Source: Ornithinibacillus sp. 4-3 (lineage in GTDB: Bacteria; Bacillota; Bacilli; Bacillales; Amphibacillaceae). Taken from it: a DNA stretch of 64,000 nucleotides. The first letter of the stretch is position 1. Each line of letters starts with the position of its first letter. Position numbers and translations under genes: made by a program. The stretch covers positions 2,700,001 through 2,764,000 of the forward strand of contig NZ_CP162599.1 of NCBI RefSeq assembly GCF_040958695.1. The letters are read 5' to 3'. The notes under the pieces were generated by a model. That model did no database searches. It was not told where the DNA came from and worked only from the letters and a program-made list of their open reading frames with translations. Shown piece after piece: positions 44,176 through 53,700 of this stretch.

Positions 44176-45010
44176 AAAAGATTTGGCCTATTCCAATGAA
44201 AAAGAAATCCATACTGATTTTAAAAAGAAAATGACTTATGGAGAGTACCTAAATCTAGATATGATTTTAAATAGCCAACAGCGTCGTTCTGGTCATCATG
44301 ACGAAATGCTTTTCATCATCATTCACCAAGTCAGTGAACTATGGCTAAAATTAATTCGCCATGAAACAAAGGCAGCTATCGAAGCAATTCAACATAATGC
44401 TTACCAAGAATCCTTTAAGATGCTAGCACGTGTATCTAGAATTCAATCACAAATTATTCAAGCTTGGGATGTTCTCTCTACATTAACGCCTGCTGAATAT
44501 ATGGAATTTCGCGATACTCTAGGCAATGCATCTGGATTCCAATCTTATCAATATCGTTTAATTGAATTTGCACTTGGCTATAAAACACCACATATTTTAA
44601 AAATTTATCGTAAAGACCCTGAATTACTAAAAGAATTAGAAGAAGCTTATCATGCTCCAGGTCTTTATGATGTTGCTATTGAAGCATTAGCAAAAGCAGG
44701 ATTGGAGCTTGATGAGGAAATAATCAACCGTGATTATTCTGTTTTATATGAATACAATGAATCTGTAGAAAAAGCATGGATGGAAGTTTACCGAGATGTA
44801 GATAAATATTGGAATTTATATCAATTAGCAGAGAAATTAGTAGATATCGAGGATTGGTTCCAGCAGTGGCGATTCCGTCATATGAAGACAGTCGAAAGAA
44901 TTATTGGTCATAAGATGGGTACAGGTGGTTCTTCCGGTGTAGGCTATTTAAAGAAAGTTATCGACCATTACTTCTTCCCAGAGCTCTGGGCATTACGTAC
45001 GAAATTATAA
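44168..45010 (+). CDS. kynA: tryptophan 2,3-dioxygenase
   Basis: A 280-residue heme dioxygenase converting tryptophan to N-formyl-kynurenine. [13 protein letters not shown], the active-site region [29 protein letters not shown] and the heme-proximal end [25 protein letters not shown] are all typical. GAGGAAAAGCAAC lies before the ATG, inside kynB. It completes a tryptophan-to-anthranilate module; no anthranilate-degrading gene is present nearby, so anthranilate may be excreted or reused by trp genes. Confidence 0.96.
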   Translation: MDKKDLAYSNEKEIHTDFKKKMTYGEYLNLDMILNSQQRRSGHHDEMLFIIIHQVSELWLKLIRHETKAAIEAIQHNAYQESFKMLARVSRIQSQIIQAWDVLSTLTPAEYMEFRDTLGNASGFQSYQYRLIEFALGYKTPHILKIYRKDPELLKELEEAYHAPGLYDVAIEALAKAGLELDEEIINRDYSVLYEYNESVEKAWMEVYRDVDKYWNLYQLAEKLVDIEDWFQQWRFRHMKTVERIIGHKMGTGGSSGVGYLKKVIDHYFFPELWALRTKL

Positions 45011-45015
45011 TAATC

Positions 45016-45054
45016 AAGAGGATTGAGCAGGAAAATATGCTTAATCCTCTTTTA
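45016..45054. terminator. bidirectional terminator after kynA
   Basis: AAGAGGATTGAGCA and TGCTTAATCCTCTT (one G-T pair) with a TTTT tail on the plus strand. Confidence 0.8.
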
Positions 45055-45074
45055 AAATGCTCTCTATCCTTCGT

Positions 45075-46127
45075 CTAATATTCCTCTTTATCCATATGTA
45101 AGAAAAAAGCTTCTGTATCAAGCTCTCCAATCATTCGTTTAATAAACAGCTTTTCTCCCGATAGCCATTTGGCAAAATCAAAAATAACTGGTCGAGCATT
45201 GCCACCTAAACCAAACCATACTTCCTTTTGCTTTGGTAAATACGCAGAAGTATGAATGGTTCCAGACCAGCTCTTATATTGATGGGCAAATACATCCCCT
45301 TCTCGATTATTCATATAATGAAAAGCATCGCTGACAGTATTTAAATTTTGCTTTTCTGCTTGGATTGCTGCCATTCTTCGGAATGAATCATCAAGATGAT
45401 AACGATTTTCGTCTGTTAATTCTTCAAAGTGATTCGTGCAGATATTTGCTTCTCTTACAATAATCTTCCTTGGAGTCGCTTCAACTGCGTAGGTAATCCC
45501 CTTTGTATCTAACACGACATAAGTAAAGGAGTGACGATGCGGAATTTCTTTTAATACCTCGCATGCTTGTTCTACATTTTCACATGTTTCTAAAATAATT
45601 CTAGCGATCATATTACAGACAAAACCTGCTCCTGGCTTCTTTTGATGGATATAATTATAACCAATCGCCAACCCATGCTCATTCATCCCATCCATGCGCC
45701 CTGTGATCAACTGCGAAGGCCCAATAATAGCATGTCCTTTATCAGTCGGTTGAAATAATACAAAACGCCCTTCATATGTTTTTGGATGATAGTCATAATT
45801 TCGAATCATATAATCTTCTGTTGTGTAAATGGAACAACCACTTTTACGATATTCCATCTGGTATCCACTAAAGAATTTTATTATCTCTTCTATCGGCCAT
45901 TCTAATGCATCCTGCAAGCCAAGTAATTCATCCCAAATTTGTGGCGCAAAGGTGAAAATAACCTCTTTAGCTTCCTGTTCATCAACAGAAAACCGTGGTC
46001 TATTCACCTTCCACTGTTTCTTACGATTCTTCAATACTAACCCATCTTTTAAAGCGTTCCCTTGCATCCAACCTAAATCATAATGACTGCCTCTACATTG
46101 GATAATCTCACTGTATATTTGCTTCAA
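45075..46127 (-). CDS. C45-type autoproteolytic acyltransferase/amidase
   Basis: A 350-residue Ntn-hydrolase related to isopenicillin N acyltransferase and linear-amide hydrolases. The expected self-cleavage point is Gly97-Cys98 in YRKSGCSIYTTEDYMIRNYDYHP, which would expose Cys98 as nucleophile. GRMDGMNEHGLAIGYN and the late NHFEELTDENRYHLDDS are family landmarks. The substrate is unknown; nearby M20 amidases suggest acyl-amino-acid chemistry. The start is TTG 46127, with AAAAGGAG eight bases upstream. Convergent with kynA. Confidence 0.82.
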   Translation of the reverse strand: MKQIYSEIIQCRGSHYDLGWMQGNALKDGLVLKNRKKQWKVNRPRFSVDEQEAKEVIFTFAPQIWDELLGLQDALEWPIEEIIKFFSGYQMEYRKSGCSIYTTEDYMIRNYDYHPKTYEGRFVLFQPTDKGHAIIGPSQLITGRMDGMNEHGLAIGYNYIHQKKPGAGFVCNMIARIILETCENVEQACEVLKEIPHRHSFTYVVLDTKGITYAVEATPRKIIVREANICTNHFEELTDENRYHLDDSFRRMAAIQAEKQNLNTVSDAFHYMNNREGDVFAHQYKSWSGTIHTSAYLPKQKEVWFGLGGNARPVIFDFAKWLSGEKLFIKRMIGELDTEAFFLHMDKEEY

Positions 46128-46155
46128 TATTTTCTCCTTTTCATATGTTGTAGTA

Positions 46156-48036
46156 TTATTTTAGTTCTTCAACAAGTAAGGACAGCTCTTCCCAACGCTC
46201 CATCTTTATTTCTAATTGTGTATCGACTTCCTGTTGTTCCGCAAATAAATCCTGTACCCGATCAAAGTCACTTCCAGCCTCAGCAATAGCCGCTTGTAAT
46301 GCTTCTTGCTTCTCTTCTAGCTCCATAATTTCATTTTCTATGGAATCCCATTCCCTTTGCTCCATATAAGAAAGCTTCTTCTTTTTCTTTTCAGTGACTT
46401 CAGGAGCTTTAGGCTGCTGGCGGACTGGCACTACTTCCTCAAATATCGCTTTTTCCTTCTCTAAAAATTCACTGTAATTACCGTAAAAATTCTTGATTGA
46501 ACCACTTCCTGTAAATACAAGTAATTCTTCTACAATTCGGTCAAGAAAATAACGATCATGTGAAACGGTTATTACTACACCAGGGAAATCCTGTAAATAT
46601 TCTTCTAATACACCTAATGTCTGTGTATCCAAATCATTTGTCGGCTCATCCAGTAGTAAAACATTCGGCTCTGTCATTAAAATCTTTAATAAATATAAAC
46701 GGCGCTTCTCTCCACCAGATAATCGACGAATGTATGTCCATTGCTCTGCACGAGAGAATAAGAAATGTTCAAGCATCTGTTCAGCTGTTATTGGTCGACC
46801 ATCCTTCGTATAAATAACTTCAGCCACGTCTTTAATATACTCAATAATTCGTTTTTCACCGTTAAGCTCTTCGTCACCCTGAGTATAATAGCCAAATTTT
46901 ACTGTTTCACCTACTTCAACTTCTCCTTGATCTGCTTGTAGGCGACCAGCAATGATTTGGAGCATTGTTGTTTTCCCAGTACCATTTGGACCAATAATCC
47001 CTATGCGATCTTCTGGTTTAATTAAACGGCTAAATGGAGCAATAATCTGCTTTCCATCAAAGGATATGGCTACATCTTTTAGTTCCACTACTTTATTTCC
47101 TAGACGAGTAGAACCTACTTGAAAATCAACCGCATTATGATCAGCTGTAAATTTTTTATCCTGTAACTCCTCCACTCGTTCAATACGAGCTTTTTGTTTC
47201 GTTGTCCTAGCACGAGCACCTCGGCGTAGCCAAGCCAATTCTCTACGCAATGTACTGCGATGCTTTTGCTGTTCTTTCGCTTCTACTTCCTCACGCTCTG
47301 CTTTTTTCTCTAAAAACACTTCATAATTACCTTCATACGTATATAAAACACCATGATCCAATTCATAAATTCGGTTGGTGACACGATTTAAGAAATAACG
47401 ATCATGTGTTACCAATAATAAAGCCCCTTGATAAGTCGTTAGATATGTTTCCAACCATTCAATTGTCATATTATCTAAATGGTTTGTTGGCTCATCTAAA
47501 ATTAGTAAGTCCGCAGGCTGAATTAAAGCATTTGCCAAAGCAACGCGTTTTTGCTGTCCACCTGATAAAGCGCCAATTTTCTTTTGGAAATCTTTAATCC
47601 CCAATTTCGTTAAAATCGTTTTAGCCTTTGTATTTGCTTCCCAAGCTTCATGTTCATCCATTGCTTGCTGCATCTTCATTAAACGATTTTGTGCTCCTTC
47701 GTTCATTGGGTCTGCTTCCAGCTCGAGAAGCGCTTTTTCATAGTCACGCATCACCTGCATCACAGTGGTTTCACCCAGATATATTTGCTCTAAGACAGTT
47801 AACGCAGGATCTAGATCTGGATCCTGCGCTAAGTATTCAATCCGATAATCCTTTGCTGCTTTAATTGTCCCTTGATCAGCTGTTTCTATTGATGCGATTA
47901 TTTTTAATAAGCTTGACTTTCCTGTACCATTCACACCAATTAAACCAATTCTGTCTAGGGGACGAATAGTGAAATCAAGTGATTGAAATAATACTTTATC
48001 TCCATATGACTTTTGTAAGTTTTCTACTGTAAGCAT
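46156..48036 (-). CDS. yfmR: ABC-F ATPase, YfmR/Uup type
   Basis: A 626-residue soluble protein with two ABC domains, Walker A GVNGTGKSS and GPNGTGKTT, signatures LSGGQQKR and LSGGEKRR, and Walker B LLILDEPTNHLD and LLLDEPTNDLD. An arginine-rich P-site tip linker (RRGARARTTKQKARIE) joins them, and a C-terminal coiled coil begins at about residue 555 (SYMEQREWDSIENEI), as in Uup and YfmR. ABC-F factors of this class rescue stalled ribosomes. No membrane domain is present, so it is not a transporter. Confidence 0.93.
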   Translation of the reverse strand: MLTVENLQKSYGDKVLFQSLDFTIRPLDRIGLIGVNGTGKSSLLKIIASIETADQGTIKAAKDYRIEYLAQDPDLDPALTVLEQIYLGETTVMQVMRDYEKALLELEADPMNEGAQNRLMKMQQAMDEHEAWEANTKAKTILTKLGIKDFQKKIGALSGGQQKRVALANALIQPADLLILDEPTNHLDNMTIEWLETYLTTYQGALLLVTHDRYFLNRVTNRIYELDHGVLYTYEGNYEVFLEKKAEREEVEAKEQQKHRSTLRRELAWLRRGARARTTKQKARIERVEELQDKKFTADHNAVDFQVGSTRLGNKVVELKDVAISFDGKQIIAPFSRLIKPEDRIGIIGPNGTGKTTMLQIIAGRLQADQGEVEVGETVKFGYYTQGDEELNGEKRIIEYIKDVAEVIYTKDGRPITAEQMLEHFLFSRAEQWTYIRRLSGGEKRRLYLLKILMTEPNVLLLDEPTNDLDTQTLGVLEEYLQDFPGVVITVSHDRYFLDRIVEELLVFTGSGSIKNFYGNYSEFLEKEKAIFEEVVPVRQQPKAPEVTEKKKKKLSYMEQREWDSIENEIMELEEKQEALQAAIAEAGSDFDRVQDLFAEQQEVDTQLEIKMERWEELSLLVEELK

Positions 48037-48058
48037 TTATAATCCGCCTCGCGTTTTC

Positions 48059-48286
48059 TTAGGATTTCTTATTCGGATGATCTTGCTTTTCTTTTCTTTC
48101 TCGAATGAATTGTTTAATAAATAGAACAATCAAAAATAATAACCAAGATGTAATCGCATAAAAAATATAGACACCTGTTTGGTATAAATCATTGAAAAAA
48201 GCAAGCATTCCTAGCCAAATAACACTAATTGCAATGATTTGATATAGTAAAATCTTCGCTGGTATGATAATCTCCCCCATATTCAA
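48059..48286 (-). CDS. small two-helix membrane protein
   Basis: A 75-residue protein with two hydrophobic helices (about 9-30 and 38-59) and a charged C-terminal tail (FIRERKEKQDHPNKK). Not recognised. The TTG start has AGGA five bases upstream; a GGGGGAG further in is followed only by ATT/ATA codons, so the exact start is uncertain. It lies 22 bp upstream of the ABC-F gene and is probably transcribed with it. Confidence 0.55.
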   Translation of the reverse strand: MNMGEIIIPAKILLYQIIAISVIWLGMLAFFNDLYQTGVYIFYAITSWLLFLIVLFIKQFIRERKEKQDHPNKKS

Positions 48287-48479
48287 TAGAATCCTATGTC
48301 CATTCTAGCTCAATCTAGCAATATTTTCTATAAAAAGAGCTATAGCTCCTGGTTTTTAAAATTTTATGAACACAATTAATCAATCACATGGAGAGTTCTG
48401 TCTATTCTCATTTATTCTTCTAGCATGTGCTATAATGAACTTGTTTTCTAATCCATTATATCGTAAAGGAGAATTACAT

Positions 48480-49469
48480 ATGCAACTTCCAAAAGGAGCC
48501 AAAAATTGTATTACGGATATTGCAGGTGTTCAAGTTGGACATGTAACTTTATATGAAAAACTCAATGATAAAGATGTGATTTGTACAGGAGTCACTGCGA
48601 TATTACCACATACTGGTAATCTCTTCAGAGAAAAGGTCCGTGCTGCAAGCTATGTTGTGAACGGATTTGGAAAAACTGCTGGTCTGATACAAGTAGATGA
48701 ACTAGGGTTAATTGAATCACCAATTATGCTAACTAATACTTTTAGTGTAGGTCCTGTATTACAAGGGGCATTAACCTATATGTTAGAGGAAACAGAGGAA
48801 ATTGGAGATTCTACAAGCTCTATTAATATTGTGGTTGGTGAATGTAATGATAGCCATCTGAACTCTATGCGCCTACAAGCTATCAAACCAGAGCATGCGA
48901 TAGAAGCTATTCAAAAAGCAACCAATGAACCAGCTGAAGAAGGTGCTGTTGGTGCAGGAAAAGGAATGGTTTGCTTTGGTCATAAAGGTGGAATTGGTAC
49001 ATCCTCAAGGGTGGTAACGGTGGAAGAGAAGGATTATACGGTTGGTTGCCTAGTACTATCTAATTTCGGAAAACGTGACGATGCACTATTTGCTGATCTA
49101 ACTCCTCAAGGAGAAATAGATACTCCAGATGGTTCTATTATGATGATTATTGCTACAGATGCCCCATTATATGATCGTCAATTACGCAGAATTGCAAAAC
49201 GTGCCGGTGCTGGACTTGCCCGCACAGGTAGTAGCTATGATAATGGTAGTGGAGATATTGTTATTTCTTTCTCTACGGCAAACAGATACAAACATCATTA
49301 TGAAGGTGCAGAAGAAGCACTAACACATCTTCGCGACGATCACTCAACCATGAATAGATTTTTTCAAGCTGTTACAGAAGCAACGGAAGAAGCTATTCTT
49401 AGCTCACTTAGAAATGCAGAAACAACAGAAGGGAGAAATGGACGAGTTATCTATCAAGCAAAATTTTAA
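48480..49469 (+). CDS. P1 family (S58/DmpA) peptidase
   Basis: A 330-residue Ntn-type hydrolase. ITDIAGVQVGHVTLYE at the N-terminus, FSVGPVLQGAL, VVGECNDSHLN and the autocleavage region GKGMVCFGHKGGIGTSSR followed by VGCLVLSNFGKR are typical of DmpA/BapA-like aminopeptidases. Cleavage before the Ser/Thr in GTSS would give alpha and beta chains. The start is ATG 48480 after AAAGGAGAATTACAT; the upstream open frame overlaps an extended -10 promoter (TGC-TATAAT, near 48430). Substrates are likely N-terminal amino-acid amides or beta-peptides; not established. Confidence 0.85.
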   Translation: MQLPKGAKNCITDIAGVQVGHVTLYEKLNDKDVICTGVTAILPHTGNLFREKVRAASYVVNGFGKTAGLIQVDELGLIESPIMLTNTFSVGPVLQGALTYMLEETEEIGDSTSSINIVVGECNDSHLNSMRLQAIKPEHAIEAIQKATNEPAEEGAVGAGKGMVCFGHKGGIGTSSRVVTVEEKDYTVGCLVLSNFGKRDDALFADLTPQGEIDTPDGSIMMIIATDAPLYDRQLRRIAKRAGAGLARTGSSYDNGSGDIVISFSTANRYKHHYEGAEEALTHLRDDHSTMNRFFQAVTEATEEAILSSLRNAETTEGRNGRVIYQAKF

Positions 49470-49482
49470 TATAATTTCATAG

Positions 49483-49532
49483 AAAAATGTGTCCAGCAAA
49501 TCAGCGAAATGATTTACCTGGACACATTTTTT
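49483..49532. terminator. bidirectional terminator
   Basis: AAAATGTGTCCAG and CTGGACACATTTT form a 13-bp stem with T-runs on both sides. It overlaps the stop codon of the convergent membrane gene. Confidence 0.85.
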
Positions 49533-49945
49533 CCTTGTAAAGATATCTTTGCATCTACAAACAAATTTAACTTATCAAACAAGAAGGATACAATAAAGAA
49601 AGTAAAAGTAGCACAACAACATGTTAGTATTATTCCTATATATATTAGGTCATTACTCATCAAATAAAGAGTCGTACCAATCCCCATTCCAGCGATAATA
49701 TACCATAAGGAATTTATGAAATGATTCATTTGTTTATGCCTATTTACAAATTCTATCAAATAAGCAAAAGAGATACCAAGTAGCAAATAAAATAGGATAG
49801 AATAGGATATTGTTATTATAATCATATCTATGAAGGAGTATGATTCTCTTCCCTCTACACCTGCTAATAAGTAAGCTATGGTTGTAAAAACTATACTAAA
49901 AACTAAGCAAGAACAAAGAGCTATAGCCAATTTTCTATACATCAA
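49514..49945 (-). CDS. hypothetical four-helix membrane protein
   Basis: A 143-residue protein with four predicted transmembrane helices (about 5-28, 40-65, 78-97, 101-125) and no charged motif. No family recognised. The ATG lies 22 bp past the ung stop region on the same strand, so it may be cotranscribed with ung. Confidence 0.6.
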   Translation of the reverse strand: MMYRKLAIALCSCLVFSIVFTTIAYLLAGVEGRESYSFIDMIIITISYSILFYLLLGISFAYLIEFVNRHKQMNHFINSLWYIIAGMGIGTTLYLMSNDLIYIGIILTCCCATFTFFIVSFLFDKLNLFVDAKISLQGKNVSR

Positions 49946-49967
49946 TGCACCTACATTCCCTTTTCCA

Positions 49968-50639
49968 TCACAACCGCCAATCTATTTCTTCTAATCCAGC
50001 TTGACGCAAAAATTCATTAGTTTTTGAAAACGGCTGACTTCCGAAAAAGCCGCGATAAGCAGATAATGGGCTTGGATGTGGCGATTTAATAATAAAATGC
50101 TTGCTTGTATCTATTAAAGCTTGTTTACTTTGCGCGGCACTTCCCCATAGGATATAAACAACTGGTTTTTCTTTTTGATTTAATGTTTGAATAACTTGGT
50201 CTGTAAATATTTCCCAGCCTTTACCACGATGGGAGTGTGCTTGTCTGCTCCGAACAGTTAGGACCGTATTTAATAAGAGCACACCTTGTTTTGCCCAGCC
50301 TACTAAATATCCGTCTTTTGGTGGTTGATATCCTAAATCACTTTCTAATTCTTTAAAAATATTCTGCAGTGATGGCGGATGTGGAATTCCTTTTTGAACT
50401 GAAAAGCTTAAACCATGTGCCTGATTTGGCCCATGATACGGATCCTGCCCTAAAATAACAACCTTAACATCTGCAAATGCTGTATAGTGTAGAGCATTAA
50501 AAATATCATTCATATGTGGAAATATTGTCTGCGTTGCATATTCTTGCTTTAAAAATTCGCGTAGCTGTAAATAATACTCTTTCTTGAATTCATCTTGCAG
50601 CAAATCATGCCAGTCATTTTGTAATATTCTTTTTCCCAT
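49968..50639 (-). CDS. ung: uracil-DNA glycosylase
   Basis: A 223-residue family 1 UDG that removes uracil from DNA. The water-activating loop [10 protein letters not shown] contains Asp66, and the minor-groove loop [16 protein letters not shown] holds the catalytic His; [12 protein letters not shown] is the uracil pocket. All signature residues are intact. AAGGAAGGCAAAC precedes the ATG. Confidence 0.97.
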   Translation of the reverse strand: MGKRILQNDWHDLLQDEFKKEYYLQLREFLKQEYATQTIFPHMNDIFNALHYTAFADVKVVILGQDPYHGPNQAHGLSFSVQKGIPHPPSLQNIFKELESDLGYQPPKDGYLVGWAKQGVLLLNTVLTVRSRQAHSHRGKGWEIFTDQVIQTLNQKEKPVVYILWGSAAQSKQALIDTSKHFIIKSPHPSPLSAYRGFFGSQPFSKTNEFLRQAGLEEIDWRL

Positions 50640-50713
50640 TTGTTTGCCTTCCTTTATCTTGTTTCTTTATTCTAGAATAACATAACTCGATGGTTTGTTC
50701 GCTTCACTTCCTG

Positions 50714-53700
50714 TTACTCATCTACATCAAATGTTGGTAAGGTGAAGGAAAATATTGTCCCTTTTCCAACATTGCTTTTTACATTTATTTCCCCTTTATG
50801 TTGCATAATAATCTCTTTTGTTATTGCTAGTCCAAGCCCATGGGTTGCTTGTCCATTTGCAGGTTTATTTGAATAAAAACGATCAAATATAAAAGGAAGA
50901 TCCTCTCCAGTAATTCCTTTGCCATTGTCAATAACGTGAATAGTAACTTCATTAGGATTTGAAAACTCTAACCGAAGTTCAATCCTTGTTGGCTGCGCAT
51001 GTTTCACAGCGTTAAACACTAAATTATTCATTACTTGCTCTAGGCGACTTATATCTGCTTCTACTAATGGGTAACGATCTTCAGGCTCATCCATACTCCA
51101 TTTATAAATAATTTCTTCATACCGCATCTCAAAATCAAATTGTTTACACAAGTACTTAAATAACTGATCGACTGGAATAGCTTCAAATTGAAAAAGAAAA
51201 TTACCAGATTCTAGCCGAGTCATATCAAATAAATCTTGAATTAGTTTATTTAAAGAAGTAAGGCGATCTTTCACCACATGCAAATAATGATGCTGTTTTT
51301 CTGGATCTTCAATTACTCCTTCTAATAAAGCCGTAACATGATTTCGAGCAATTAAAATCGGTGATCGTAAATCATGAGAAATATTCGCCAGTAATTGTCG
51401 ACGTTGTTCCTTTGATAAAGCAAGGGATTGATTGGCTTGAATTAATTTTCCATTTACTTGATTTAACTGTATGGTTCTCTCTTTTACCTTATCTTCTAAG
51501 TCTTGATAGAAATAGGCATTTTCAATAGAGGTTGCTGTCTGAGATGCTAATAAAGTTAACAAGACAACTCGGTCCTTTGTAAAAGTATATGATGTCTTAT
51601 TATTTTCTAAATAAAGGATTCCTGTAACATGTTGTTGAAAGACAATAGGAATACATAAGACAGATTTCACTTCATTATTCTTAATATAAGGATCGTTTAC
51701 AAAATCTCCATCTTTATTTGCTTGACCTAATACAACAGTATCCTGACTTTGATGCACATAATGAATAATGGAAATTGGTAAATTATCCATGTTCTCGACT
51801 TTCTGCGTTTGTGGATACAACTTTAAGCCTTTCTCAGCATTATTGGAGGCTGCAAGTTCTAATTCTCCGTCAACCATAATCATTACATATACATCGACCG
51901 CACCCGCATATGTCATAATAATATTTAACAGCTTCGATATTAACTGATCGAAGTTTACTTCACGAGCAATCGTTGTCATGGATTCCATTACTGTTTCAAC
52001 ATCAATAAATTCATTTTCTAATGTAATATTTGTTACATTTTTTGTATAACGATCAGTAATATAATCAGAATGCATGGAATACAGCACATGAGCAATTCGC
52101 TCCGCTCCCCATTTTAAATAGCCATCATACGCTTCTGTCATATATGCTTTTGCTGGTGTATATAATTCTTCATCAATAAAGTATAATGCTGCATACTCAT
52201 TAATAATGGCTGCATCTTGAAGAAATCCATGTTTTTCTGCGTACTGTAGCGCTTCATTATACATTTGAATTAAGCCGGCCTTTTGATTACTCATTCTTAA
52301 GAATTCTGCTTTAATTAATAAGTATTTATGTCGATAATTCTCAGGACAAAGCTTTGCCCATTCTTTCAACCTTTTTAGTTTCTTGTTTATTTTCCTTTTG
52401 GCAGCAGATAAGGTCATTGTATTTCTATCCACGAATTTCAATATCCATAAGCAATAATAAAAATAATATTCTGGTGTAGCAATAAGTGTTGGTAAGGCCT
52501 TTGACTTCTCTTCCAAAATTTCAATAATTTCCCGTGCCTTTTTTTCATTTAAAAACAAATATGTCATTTGTAATCGGAAGGTATAGTGAATGATAAGTGC
52601 AGCTTCATCCTCTGTAAATAAAGGAAATTCCCAAACTACTTCACTATCTCCTTTTGAGAGAATTTCAAGCCAATCCTGCATTTCCGATAGAAAGTCATTG
52701 GCTAATGTATATTTATATTGTTTCGCTAAGGAAAGTTGACGTTCGATTGTTTCTAATATCGTACGCAAATTTTCTCCTTTATAAAACATTACACAACCAA
52801 TAAAAGCGCTACATGCTCCGGCTAAATGGAGGTTTCCAGCTTCAATATTTAGCTGCTGTGAACGTTCTAAATATTGTAAACTAAGTCTTAGCTGTGCCTT
52901 CCAATGATTAACAAAACTACCAAATACAAAATAGATTCTTCCTTTTAAGCTTGCGTCATTAAATTTCTCAACATGTTGCATCGCCAGTTGTGAAAATTGA
53001 AAGCTACCTTCATAATCATTGAATCCCGCACTTAAAGTTAATGCATAATTATTATATACGAGACAAGTAGTATCCATATCTCCATACTTTATTGTTAGTT
53101 GTAATGCCTTTAACATCAATAATGTTGCCATTTTGTGGTTAACATGATATGCAGAGCCATTCGTATTAATTAGTGTTTGCATCAACAGCTTTGGGTGCTC
53201 TGCTGTAGCAGCAGATAGCATCAATAATTTTTCAGGTGATTTCCTACCAATTGCTAGTTTTGTTTTCATAAATTCTTTTAGTAATACTGCATTTGATGGT
53301 GTTTGATTAATTTCTAAGCCTAATAACCGCAAGCCTTCCATTCCAGCCCTTACTGCATTTTTGACTTGATGTGTATGGGTGTACAGACGCACCTTCAAAT
53401 TATAGACAGCTATCTTCTCTTTTAATTGTAAAGGGAAGGTTAGCATCTCATCTAAAATAGCTTCAGCTTCTGGAAATTTTTGATTTAAATAATGCACCTC
53501 TGCCAAACCAAAAACGATATTACATATTAATTCATAAGAAAAAGGATTCTGCCATACTGCTGTTGGTAAAAGCTCACGTGCTTTCTGATAATAAAGGAGA
53601 GCAGACATCGTTGCCCCTCTTTGTATGGCTGACTCACCAGCTTCTTTATTCATTTTAATTAATTCGATTTTTTCCTCTGTTGTTAAATAATCAGCAACAG

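Noticed and set aside
48300..48479. N-terminal extension of the P1 peptidase
   Set aside because: The frame is open but contains the extended -10 promoter and the ribosome binding site; homology begins at the ATG at 48480.
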